A DNA stretch of 64,000 nt from Nitrospinaceae bacterium (lineage in GTDB: Bacteria > Nitrospinota > Nitrospinia > Nitrospinales > Nitrospinaceae): contig JAHELC010000001.1 in the NCBI GenBank assembly GCA_024644405.1, positions 72,854 to 136,853 on the forward strand, read 5' to 3'. This document shows, in pieces, positions 49,305-57,927 of this stretch. The translations under genes were made by a program, and so were the position numbers. The notes beneath the pieces were generated by a model. It was not told the origin of the DNA. It saw only the letters and a list, made by a program, of their open reading frames with translations, and ran no database searches. Position 1 is the first letter of the stretch. Each line of letters starts with the position of its first letter.

Positions 49305-49946
49305 ATGTCTAAAACCAAAGCGCTGGCATGGGCAGGCGGTCTTTTAATCTTACTGGGGACCGCCACAGGCTGTAACAAAAACAAACTGAAGAATGATGCT
49401 TTTCTGGATATCAATACCCGAATCTTGATCCACGAATCCAACCTGGGGGGCGGCAAGAACCTGAAGGTTTCCGTAGTGGATAAGAGAAGGCGCAACATTC
49501 TGTTGAAAAAAGATTCCGAGCGAAAAATCAAATCTGGCCGGGCTTTGGTTTTAATGGATTATCACCCTTCTTTGAAACTGGATACCAACTTCGAACAAAC
49601 TGCCACGGAAGCCTTCCAGATGCAGGGTTATGAAACCGACGGCAAAGGTACCGGAACACCCCGCGAATTGACGATTTACATCACCAAGGTGGATCTTCGA
49701 CTGCGCAAGGATCGAAACCGTGCGGGGACTCTGCCCACCATCCAGGCACGGCTTCGCTCAAAAATGAAAATAACCGCCAAAAACCGGGGCATGGCATATG
49801 GGAACGACTACGAGTTTTTCATCAAAAAATCCTACCCCGGAACTCCAGAAAAAGCAGATACCGAAAAGATTCTGAATTACGGTCTCACCCAGCTCCTGCA
49901 CCAGATACTGGAAGATCCCAAACTCGCCCAATTTCTGACCAGTTAA
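49305..49946 (+). CDS. YajG-like lipoprotein
   Basis: This 213-residue protein has a hydrophobic leader ending TATGC (lipobox-like Cys 22) and a YajG-type body: LKVSVVDKRR, LDTNFEQTATEAFQMQGYE, LTIYITKVDLRL and RSKMKITAKNRG, ending LAQFLTS. YajG-family lipoproteins sit at the inner face of the outer membrane; role unclear. It has a related second copy 259 bp downstream. The chosen ATG fixes the leader length. Confidence 0.78.
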   Translation: MSKTKALAWAGGLLILLGTATGCNKNKLKNDAFLDINTRILIHESNLGGGKNLKVSVVDKRRRNILLKKDSERKIKSGRALVLMDYHPSLKLDTNFEQTATEAFQMQGYETDGKGTGTPRELTIYITKVDLRLRKDRNRAGTLPTIQARLRSKMKITAKNRGMAYGNDYEFFIKKSYPGTPEKADTEKILNYGLTQLLHQILEDPKLAQFLTS

Positions 49947-50204
49947 CCTGATAAAGAGCTTATCTCCGCAACATTACTGCCCCTTTTTCCGATATGAAGG
50001 GAGCACGTGAATCGATCCAAGACACAGCCGTGTTTTGACTGGCACCCTGCTCCTGGAAAATGCCTGACGGTACCTTTCAAAAATAACAAATCCGGTAAAC
50101 TGTAGTAAACTACCCCCCGACCCAAGGGTTGCGGAACAATTTCCGGCCCGAACTTGATTCAGTTGCTCATTATCAAAATATCCAAGCTTCCAAACAGGCA
50201 AGCC

Positions 50205-50886
50205 ATGACAAAAAACATGCGTTTTCCCGAAGTCCCAAGCGGTATCCAACACAAAAGCTTATCCAGTTCGTTGATATGGATCATGTTCGTATTGTTCGTC
50301 TCGTTTTTGGGGTTCGGTTGTACCCATGATCATAAAATAGATCTTAACCCGGAGATATTTGTCCGTGTCAGCAACATCGGCAATGGGGAAAGACTGGTGG
50401 TTCGGGTCCGAGACACACGTTCCCAAAAAGCCATTTCCAAAAAAAAAATCCGGTCTTAATGTGACCTCGGACCGCGCGATCAACACGGTCAATATCTATG
50501 CTTCCTCCAGCGTTCGTGATACCGTTTCGGATAAAATCATGGAGGGCTTTGAACGGATGGGATTTCATCCCTCCAAAAATGGCAATCCTTCCAGCAAAAT
50601 CATCGCCGTGGACATATCCAAACTTCAGTTGAACTACCAGGGAGGAAAAGCAGGGATAAAAATCCCGGAAGTTCATGCTCAAATGGAAACAATACTCCGG
50701 ATACAGGCCAACCAGGGAAATCAATCCTTCAAGAAAACTTACGGCACCCGGATGACCAAGTCTCACCGCATGCTTACCGGAAAATTCAAAAACGAGCGTC
50801 TGGTGAACAACAGTCTTTCCATGGCGATACAGAAAATGTTCGACGACCCTGAACTTCTCCATTTTCTTTCACCTGGAAAACTTTGA
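50205..50886 (+). pseudogene. Second YajG-like lipoprotein, frameshifted at an A10 run
   Basis: A hydrophobic leader ends GFGC (lipoprotein-like), and the first part (residues to about 81: FVRVSNIGNGERLVVRVRD) aligns with the upstream YajG-like protein, but the frame stops at 50459. Alignment resumes in another frame (from about 50447: SGLNVTSDRAINTVNIYASS) to 50886 (LLHFLSPGKL). The switch is at ten A (50439-50448). Nine A would restore one open frame. It may be a pseudogene, a homopolymer error, or slippage; the two halves stay conserved. Confidence 0.7.
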
Positions 50887-51182
50887 TCCCTGCTCAATCC
50901 GTGTTCTGGACTACAGGGAAGCATTTCCTAAACCCGGAAACTCAGGACAGCGAGGCCTCCGGACATCCAAAATCACTGAAATAACGTCATTAAATTCTGA
51001 TACTTATTGCCAACCCACGGGGATCGTGATAATCTTAATTCATGTAAATATTAAATTTATCCATAATAGTTTTCAAAGAAAGGAACTTTCCAAAGCTTCT
51101 GAAAACTTCAATTAAGCCAGCCTTTTGGATCGCGTGACCAAAGGATGGCAAACCCGTATGACCCCTGAATTAATGAGGAATA

Positions 51183-52517
51183 ATGCTCGTGAAGTATTCT
51201 CAACTGATCTTTGACGATCCCGATCAAAAGAATACCTCTCCCCACCTGCGGCGGGACCAGATTGTTTCCAAACTGAAGGAAAACTTCGATTTTGAGAACG
51301 CCCACCTGCGCACCTCTTCTAATGAGGGTCAGGGCGTCTTGTCAAAATGCCACGGCTATGAGGCCCCGGACCAAGCCAAGGACCTCGGTATCTACCCCTA
51401 TTTCCGCGAAATTGAAGCCATGGACGGCGCCCACGTCACCATTGGGGGACGCGACGTCATTACGGTATCTTCGAACAACTACCTGGGACTGACCCAAGAC
51501 CCCCGAGTCATCGAAGCCGGCAAAAATGCCTTGGAGAAATTCGGTTCCGGGTGCACCGGCAGCCGGTTTGTCAACGGAAACCTGAGCCTCCACAAAAAAC
51601 TGGAGAGCGACATTTCGCACTTCCTGAAGCGCGAGGACACCATCGTCATGTCGACCGGCTACCAGGCCAACCAGGGAACCATCTCCTGTCTGTTGGGTAG
51701 AAAAGACATCGCTTTCTCAGACCGGGAAAACCATGCCAGCATTTATGAAGGATGCGCGGTGGCTCCCAGCAAAACGGTGCGTTACCGCCACAACGACATG
51801 GATCATCTGGAACACTGCCTGAAAAATTTTAGTGGTGTGGAAGGCAAACTGATCATAACCGACAGCGTTTTCAGCATGAGCGGCGACATCGCGAACCTTC
51901 CGGGAATCGTCAAACTGGCAAGGGATTACAAGGCCAACGTTCTGGTGGATGAGGCCCACGGCATGGGGGTCATCGGTGAGGCGGGCCGGGGGGTCACGAG
52001 CTATTACAATCTGGAGAAAGAGATCGATATCTATGTCGGTACTTTCTCCAAGAGCATGGGATCGATCGGCGGATTTGTTTCTGCACATCCTAAAGTTACC
52101 GAATACATCCGGCACAAAGCTTCGGCGTTTATCTTTACGGCAGCGTTGCCCCCGGCCTCAGTCGCCGGAGTCAATACTGCTTTAAACATCATGATTCAGG
52201 AACCGGAGAGGATTCAGAAACTCCATGACAATACCGCCTACATCAAAAAAGGGTTGTTCGACATGGGATTTCAAATCAACAACAATCCGATTCCGATCAT
52301 TCCCATCAAAATCGGAGACGAAGCCTTAACGCTTTACTTCAACCAGCTCCTGTTCGACCAGGGAGTTTTCGCTGGCGTTGCCGTATCCCCCGTGGTTCCG
52401 GCTTTCCACGCGATGATACGAACCAGTTTCACCTCCGCCCACACGCAAGAGGATATGGACCACGTTCTCCACGCCTTCAAAACCATCGGAACCGAATTGG
52501 GCATTATTCCTCAATAA
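51183..52517 (+). CDS. Alpha-oxoamine synthase, serine palmitoyltransferase-like
   Basis: This 444-residue PLP enzyme condenses an amino acid with an acyl thioester. It has SSNNYLGLTQDPRV, GSGCTGSRFVNGNLSLHKKL, ENHASIYEGC, VLVDEAHGMGVIGEAG and the PLP lysine in GTFSKSMGS (K290). The TGSRFxNG version and a roughly 70-residue N-terminal extension suit serine palmitoyltransferase better than BioF or Kbl. It heads a five-gene run with an acyltransferase and reductase, as expected for 3-ketosphinganine and ceramide synthesis. GAGGA lies upstream (short spacing). BioF-like activity is possible but less likely. Confidence 0.82.
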   Translation: MLVKYSQLIFDDPDQKNTSPHLRRDQIVSKLKENFDFENAHLRTSSNEGQGVLSKCHGYEAPDQAKDLGIYPYFREIEAMDGAHVTIGGRDVITVSSNNYLGLTQDPRVIEAGKNALEKFGSGCTGSRFVNGNLSLHKKLESDISHFLKREDTIVMSTGYQANQGTISCLLGRKDIAFSDRENHASIYEGCAVAPSKTVRYRHNDMDHLEHCLKNFSGVEGKLIITDSVFSMSGDIANLPGIVKLARDYKANVLVDEAHGMGVIGEAGRGVTSYYNLEKEIDIYVGTFSKSMGSIGGFVSAHPKVTEYIRHKASAFIFTAALPPASVAGVNTALNIMIQEPERIQKLHDNTAYIKKGLFDMGFQINNNPIPIIPIKIGDEALTLYFNQLLFDQGVFAGVAVSPVVPAFHAMIRTSFTSAHTQEDMDHVLHAFKTIGTELGIIPQ

Positions 52518-53638
52518 TGACCCCCGTTTTAAAAAAGGTCGAATCCCCTGGAGATACCGATCGCTTCATACGGTTTCCCCACCAAATCTATTCTGACAAC
52601 TCTCCCTGGGTGGCCCCACTGAACGGCGAAAGAAAAAAGTTTCTTTCCCCGGAGACAAACCCTTTTTTTGATCATGCCGAAGCCGAATTCTTTCTAGCTT
52701 TATCCACCGACGGGAAAACTCTTGGGCGCATTGCCGCCATCGTGGACCACGACCACAATCGATTTCACAAGGAAAAGACAGGTTTCTTCGGGATGTTTGA
52801 ATGCGTCAATGATGTAGAGGTTTCCGCCCTGCTATTCAACGCGGCTGAGCAATGGTGCCGGAAGAAAGAAATGGACCGAATTCGGGGTCCGCTGAATTTG
52901 TCCATCAACCACGAATGCGGCCTGCTGGTGGAAAATTTTGACGATCCTCCAGTCCTGGGGATTCCCTACAATCCCCCCTACTATGCCGATTTGTTCCACC
53001 ACTGGGGCCTGGAAAAAACCAGGGATCTGATTTCACTGGAAATTCAACTCACCCACATCCCGGACTATCTTGAAAGAGCGGTTACGTTGATTAAAAAAAG
53101 GAACCGTTTCAACATACGGTGCTTGCAGATGGACCGGTTTGAGGAGGAAATGAACGTGCTTTGGGAAATTTATAATGCCGCCTGGGAGGCCAATTGGGGG
53201 TTTGTGCCGATGAACCATAAGGAGTTTATCTTTACGGCACGGGAAATGAAGCACGTGGTGAATCCCCGGTTGTGCTTTATTGCCGAGGTAAACGGAGAGC
53301 CCGCTGGGTTTTCTCTGGCCTTGCCGGACGTGAATCAAGCCCTCAAATCCATGAAAGGAAAACTGTTTCCTTTCGGCTGGCTGAAGTTTATTCTAAGGAA
53401 GAGAAGGATTAATCGCTTCCGCGTGATCACTCTGGGAGTCAAAAAACAATTTCAACGTTTGGGAATTGACGCCTTTTTCTACCACGCCACTTATAAGCAA
53501 TTGATGGAAATAAATATCTTTCGGGTGGACATGTCATGGGTGCTGGAGGACAACCGGGCCATGATCGGTCCCATTGAAAAAATTGGGGGTGTCCCCTACA
53601 AGCGGCATCGAATTTATGAAAGAAGTCTCACTCATTAA
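52517..53638 (+). CDS. GNAT-like N-acyltransferase (candidate bacterial ceramide synthase)
   Basis: This 373-residue protein is of the large YghO-type GNAT-like family: FPHQIYSDNSPWVAPLNGE, FFDHAEAEFFLA, GRIAAIVDHDHNRFH, GFFGMFECVNDVE, RGPLNLSINHECGLL and IPYNPPYYADL, with a GNAT-style acyl-CoA loop near the C-terminus (QFQRLGIDAFFY). Bacterial ceramide synthase of Caulobacter belongs to this kind of family. It starts within the stop of the synthase gene (TAATG). Confidence 0.75.
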   Translation: MTPVLKKVESPGDTDRFIRFPHQIYSDNSPWVAPLNGERKKFLSPETNPFFDHAEAEFFLALSTDGKTLGRIAAIVDHDHNRFHKEKTGFFGMFECVNDVEVSALLFNAAEQWCRKKEMDRIRGPLNLSINHECGLLVENFDDPPVLGIPYNPPYYADLFHHWGLEKTRDLISLEIQLTHIPDYLERAVTLIKKRNRFNIRCLQMDRFEEEMNVLWEIYNAAWEANWGFVPMNHKEFIFTAREMKHVVNPRLCFIAEVNGEPAGFSLALPDVNQALKSMKGKLFPFGWLKFILRKRRINRFRVITLGVKKQFQRLGIDAFFYHATYKQLMEINIFRVDMSWVLEDNRAMIGPIEKIGGVPYKRHRIYERSLTH

Positions 53639-54623
53639 AGGATCATCGACGCTGGTCACCGGTGCCACCGGCTTTATCGGCAGCCACCTGGTCGACGCTT
53701 TGCTGGAGCGCGGATGCAAAGTGCATTGCCTGGTTCGTGAAACCAGCAACCTGCAATGGCTCGATCCGTCCCGCGTAATCGTGCACACAGGGGATCTCCA
53801 TCAACCCGAAACATATCAGGATTGTCTCACCGAAATGGACTATGTGTTCCACTGCGCCGGTATCACCCGCGCCAACAACAGACACGAATACCTCCATAAC
53901 AATGCGCGGGTATGCATTCCTTTTTACCGAAGCTGTGTCGAACATGGAAAACGGATTAAACGGGTGGTGCATATCAGCAGTCTTGCCGCCGTCGGCCCCA
54001 CACCTCCCGATCAGAAAGTCGATGAAGAGACTCCATGCCACCCGCTAACCTATTACGGCAAATCCAAGTTAACCGGCGAAGAGATTGCCCTGGGGTACGA
54101 ATCGGAACTTCCCATGGTGGTGCTACGTCCGCCGGTGGTTTACGGAGAACGGGAAGTCAATTTCTTCTCTTATTTAAAGGCCATTCAATGGAGAATGGCC
54201 GTCAAAATAGGAACCGCACCGCGAACCCTTTCCCTTATATATGTCAAAGACCTGGTCGATGCCATGATCCGGACGGTGGAGGCTCCGGAACCGGATCGAA
54301 AAGTTTTTTTCATCACTGACGGCAATATTTATTCGTGGGACGATGTGGCTAACGCCGCCATGAGAGCTCTGGAAGTGCGGGCGTTGAACGTGATAATTCC
54401 GGTTTCGTTGATGGGCTTTGCCGCCATGGTATCGGAGTTTCTGGCAAAAATGAGAAACCGGACCCCTCTCCTGGACCGGCAACGGATGATCGATCTCCGC
54501 CAAAGCTCATGGACGGCATCGTCCGAGCGGTTTTTCGACGATTATTCGTTTCAACCCCGGCATGACTTGAACCAGGGCCTGAAACAAACATGCGCCTGGT
54601 ATAAACAGCAGGGGTGGCTTTGA
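53616..54623 (+). CDS. SDR-family reductase/epimerase (CerR-like)
   Basis: This 335-residue extended SDR has the cofactor motif LVTGATGFIGSHL, HCAGITRA, the catalytic YYGKSK and LRPPVVYGE. It overlaps the acyltransferase by 23 bp. In known sphingolipid clusters an SDR (CerR) reduces the keto group of oxidised ceramide; sequence also allows a 3-beta-HSD-type sterol/hopanoid role. The ATG at 53616 is used; 53574 is an alternative in the same frame. Confidence 0.75.
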   Translation: MKEVSLIKGSSTLVTGATGFIGSHLVDALLERGCKVHCLVRETSNLQWLDPSRVIVHTGDLHQPETYQDCLTEMDYVFHCAGITRANNRHEYLHNNARVCIPFYRSCVEHGKRIKRVVHISSLAAVGPTPPDQKVDEETPCHPLTYYGKSKLTGEEIALGYESELPMVVLRPPVVYGEREVNFFSYLKAIQWRMAVKIGTAPRTLSLIYVKDLVDAMIRTVEAPEPDRKVFFITDGNIYSWDDVANAAMRALEVRALNVIIPVSLMGFAAMVSEFLAKMRNRTPLLDRQRMIDLRQSSWTASSERFFDDYSFQPRHDLNQGLKQTCAWYKQQGWL

Positions 54624-54624
54624 A

Positions 54625-55485
54625 ATGTCTGTGCATGACCGGGTCGATCATATTCGCAAAGACCTGACGGAACCGGTGGTCCGATGGATTCAGGAACCGG
54701 CCGCGCGACCGCTCGTTTATGCTTTTAAAGAAACGCCGGTCACCCCCAACCAGGTCACTGCTCTCTCCGCCCTGCTGGCCATACTGGCGGCATATTTTTT
54801 TAGCCTGGGGGATGCCCGTTCGATGATTCAGGGGGGGATTATTTTCGAAATATCCCTTATTCTGGATAGTGTGGATGGGGAACTCGCCCGGGCCAAAGGG
54901 ATGGCCAGCGAATGGGGACGCCTCGTGGACGGCATCGGCGACTATATCTCCAGCATCGCTGTGCTGATAGGATTGATGATTGGTCTTCCGGACTCCAGGG
55001 GAGCGTTACTCATTTTGGCGTTACTTATATTTTTAAGAGGCATCACTTTTGACTATTTCAAGGAAAGCATGATGAACCGGATAAAGCATGGGCATGACGG
55101 TTCGCTACGCGACATCCAGACAACCTATGAAAAGATACACGCATCCTCCTCCTTTGTACTCAAAATCTATTTTTATTATTTGCAATTTCAGCAATTGCTG
55201 TTCAGAGGACATTGGACTTCTTTCAAGGGTTATGCTGCAACCCGGACAGCAACTGACACCGCCTGGACAGAAGAACAAAGACTGCGCTATTACCAGGGAA
55301 AACGGCCCCTGATCGTTCTTTGGAAATGGAATGGGCCGGATTTGATTTTTTTTCTCCTCGCCCTGCTTTCCTGCTTCTCAATTCTGGATAATTATTTACA
55401 ATGGCTCTCAGGAATCATGCTCATACAGCTGGCATTAACGTTCATTCTTCATCATTATATGATTCGCAATGAAAAATATTCTTAA
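54625..55485 (+). CDS. CDP-alcohol phosphatidyltransferase
   Basis: It transfers a phosphoalcohol head from a CDP-alcohol, or a CDP-lipid, at the membrane. The 286-residue protein has the full signature D81-x2-D84-G-x2-A88-R89-x8-G98-x3-D102-x3-D106 and several hydrophobic segments (DARSMIQGGIIFEISLILDS, ILALLIFLRGITF). The ATG is one base after the SDR stop. The context suggests it adds a phospho head group to a ceramide; phospholipid synthesis is the alternative. Confidence 0.85.
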   Translation: MSVHDRVDHIRKDLTEPVVRWIQEPAARPLVYAFKETPVTPNQVTALSALLAILAAYFFSLGDARSMIQGGIIFEISLILDSVDGELARAKGMASEWGRLVDGIGDYISSIAVLIGLMIGLPDSRGALLILALLIFLRGITFDYFKESMMNRIKHGHDGSLRDIQTTYEKIHASSSFVLKIYFYYLQFQQLLFRGHWTSFKGYAATRTATDTAWTEEQRLRYYQGKRPLIVLWKWNGPDLIFFLLALLSCFSILDNYLQWLSGIMLIQLALTFILHHYMIRNEKYS

Positions 55486-57880
55486 GTGGTGCTATCTTAA
55501 TATAACTTCAAAAAATCCGTGGCTCCTGGTGGCGTGCGCCGCTCTGGTAACGCTCGGTGCCCTCTGGGTAGCCTCCGGCTTGACCTACAGCCCCCGCCTG
55601 GATAACCTCCTCCCGCAGGACCTGGAACTGGTCCGGGAGTTCAACCAGGTGATCAAAAAAACGGGGAATACCGGACCTCTGGTGGTGGTTCTGGAAGGAT
55701 TGAAACCCAAAGAAGCGCCCGAAGTGATTGAAGGCCTGACCGGAAGATTCCAACGGGTTCCTGATGTTTATTTTGTGGATTACCGGATACCGGTTGAGTT
55801 TTTAAAAAACCGCCAATTGCTGTTCGCCCCTCAAAGTGATCTGGAGGAACTGGATAAAGTGGTCGAGGGAGCTATTGAACACGCCCGTAGCTCGTTGACC
55901 GGGTTTTTTGGAACGACTCAGGATTCCTATAACCCCTCCGAACTCCAGGACCTGTCCGGCCATTATAAAATTTTTGAAAATATTCAACCGTTCTATAAGG
56001 GTAAAAGCGGCAACCGTTATTATATTTTCATACAACCTCGTGGAACCGCTTCCAACACGGGGTTCACCCGACAATTCGTTCAATCGATTCAGGAGCAAGT
56101 CGATAAATTCCTTACAGGCCATCGATACCCGAATTTGAAAGTTCAGTTTACCGGAGGCATGATCACGCGCATTGAGGAAAACCGGGTTGTTCAAAATGAT
56201 TTAAAAAACTCGGTAATCGTCGCCGTGGTTCTGGTCACATTCATTCTGGCTCTGTACAACCGGTCTATCCTCTCCATTATCCTGCTCTTCATTCCCCTGA
56301 TCACCTCTCTCAGCCTGACCTTCGCGTTCACCCGGCTGCTCATCGGCCACGTCAACATTGTTTCTGGATTTTTGGTCGCGATTCTGACCGGTCTGGGAAT
56401 CAATTATGGTATTCATTTATATATCCGATTCAAGCAGGAATTGCGCAAAGGCCAGACCATCCCGGCGGCGGCCGAGCTGGTCGCCACTCAGGTCGGACGG
56501 TCCGGCGTCATCGCCATGGCCACCACTATCAGCGTTTTCTCGTTGTTGATGTTTTCCGATTTCCGCGGGTTCTCCGAGTTCGGCGCCATAGCGGCGATCG
56601 GCATCCTGTGTTCCTTCATCAGTTACTTTTTTCTGTTGCCCGCACTGATTCTGTGTGCCGACAAAATTCACGGTTTGCGGAAGCCCCGGCCCCGGTTGTT
56701 CTCTTTGAGAATTTCCGCCATCTATTCCAAAACTCCCGTCTTTCTGGTAGCCATGTTCATCCTGTTGCTGTTCTTCAGCATGTTTCTCCTTCCAAAAGTG
56801 GAGTTCGAGCACGATTTTCGCAAACTTCGTGGAGATTCTCCGGCGGCCGACTTCGAAGCCAAAACCACTGAGGATTTTGGCTACGCCTTTTCCCCCACCG
56901 TGATCATGACGCCCAACAAAGAGGATCTTTCCCGTATTCACCAGACCCTGCAGTCCCTCAAGGAGAAATACGGAGAGGACTCCACCATAGGGATTCATCA
57001 CTCGCTGGATTTATTCAGCTACAAACAATATGAAAATAAAAAACCGGTCCTGAAAAAGATTCATGACAAATTGATCAAGGACCGGGATATCATCGAAATA
57101 TCCATGGGGACACAGCGTTACCGCAAGCTCAAGCAACTGGTGGAAGCTCAGCCTTTCGACGAAAATAATATCCCCCCCAATTTATTGAAACGGTTTATGG
57201 CAGGCGACCAATACCTGCTCCTGATATTTTCTCCGGCGGATAAAAACTTTTTTGATGTGAGGAATATTTACCAGCTCGAAAGGGAAATCCGGGAACTCAA
57301 AGAGTCCCTCGCCAAAGACAATATTCATTTCGCGGTATTGAATGAGAACCTGCTGGCCGCCGCTATTCTGGACTGGGTGAAACAAAAAGGTCCCCAAACC
57401 CTGGCCTGGGCCATGGGATTGGTGTTTTTAATCCTGCTCTGGGATTTCCGGAGTCCCCGGCTGGCTTTCAAAACTTTTTTGCCCCTGTTCACGGGCCTGG
57501 CCCTGACCGGGGCGTTGATGGCCGTCTTTCATATCAAACTGAATTTTATCAATATGGTGATGCTGCCTTCAATTGTCGGTATAATGGTCGATCATTGCGT
57601 TTATCTGGGGCATCACATTTTGGATTATTCCCGGCATGAGACCACCAAATCCGTCAAGGAAACCGGAAGCGCTATTATTCTATCCGCCCTGGCGAGCTTG
57701 GCGGGATATGCCAGCCTGAATATCGCGCACCATGCCGGAGTTCGATCCATCTCGCATGTGGTGGAAGTGGGAATCATCGTCTGTACCACATGTGCTTTAT
57801 TCATGCTCCCGGTACTGTTTCAAATGGGCGCCCACAAGTCTCCTTCATACAGAGCGCCTCAACCCGACAAGCAGAATTAA
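55469..57880 (+). CDS. MMPL/RND-family lipid exporter
   Basis: This 803-residue inner-membrane protein has two repeats of large periplasmic domain plus six helices each, typical of MMPL/HpnN transporters: VVFILALYNRSILSIILLF-like segment, GLGINYGIHLYIRFKQEL in the first half and GIMVDHCVYLGHHIL in the second (proton-relay Asp and His). Overlaps the CDP-alcohol gene by 17 bp. Likely moves the lipid made by the cluster toward the outer membrane (inference). Confidence 0.85.
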   Translation: MKNILKWCYLNITSKNPWLLVACAALVTLGALWVASGLTYSPRLDNLLPQDLELVREFNQVIKKTGNTGPLVVVLEGLKPKEAPEVIEGLTGRFQRVPDVYFVDYRIPVEFLKNRQLLFAPQSDLEELDKVVEGAIEHARSSLTGFFGTTQDSYNPSELQDLSGHYKIFENIQPFYKGKSGNRYYIFIQPRGTASNTGFTRQFVQSIQEQVDKFLTGHRYPNLKVQFTGGMITRIEENRVVQNDLKNSVIVAVVLVTFILALYNRSILSIILLFIPLITSLSLTFAFTRLLIGHVNIVSGFLVAILTGLGINYGIHLYIRFKQELRKGQTIPAAAELVATQVGRSGVIAMATTISVFSLLMFSDFRGFSEFGAIAAIGILCSFISYFFLLPALILCADKIHGLRKPRPRLFSLRISAIYSKTPVFLVAMFILLLFFSMFLLPKVEFEHDFRKLRGDSPAADFEAKTTEDFGYAFSPTVIMTPNKEDLSRIHQTLQSLKEKYGEDSTIGIHHSLDLFSYKQYENKKPVLKKIHDKLIKDRDIIEISMGTQRYRKLKQLVEAQPFDENNIPPNLLKRFMAGDQYLLLIFSPADKNFFDVRNIYQLEREIRELKESLAKDNIHFAVLNENLLAAAILDWVKQKGPQTLAWAMGLVFLILLWDFRSPRLAFKTFLPLFTGLALTGALMAVFHIKLNFINMVMLPSIVGIMVDHCVYLGHHILDYSRHETTKSVKETGSAIILSALASLAGYASLNIAHHAGVRSISHVVEVGIIVCTTCALFMLPVLFQMGAHKSPSYRAPQPDKQN

Positions 57881-57927
57881 ACCGAGTCGGTTTCAATGGA
57901 TTATCGTTATTTGCGTGAGGCTTCATC

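Noticed and set aside
51183-52517. BioF identity for the oxoamine synthase, given bioA and bioD in the window
   Set aside because: The neighbours are lipid genes, not biotin genes, and the TGSRFxNG region and N-terminal extension fit SPT better.
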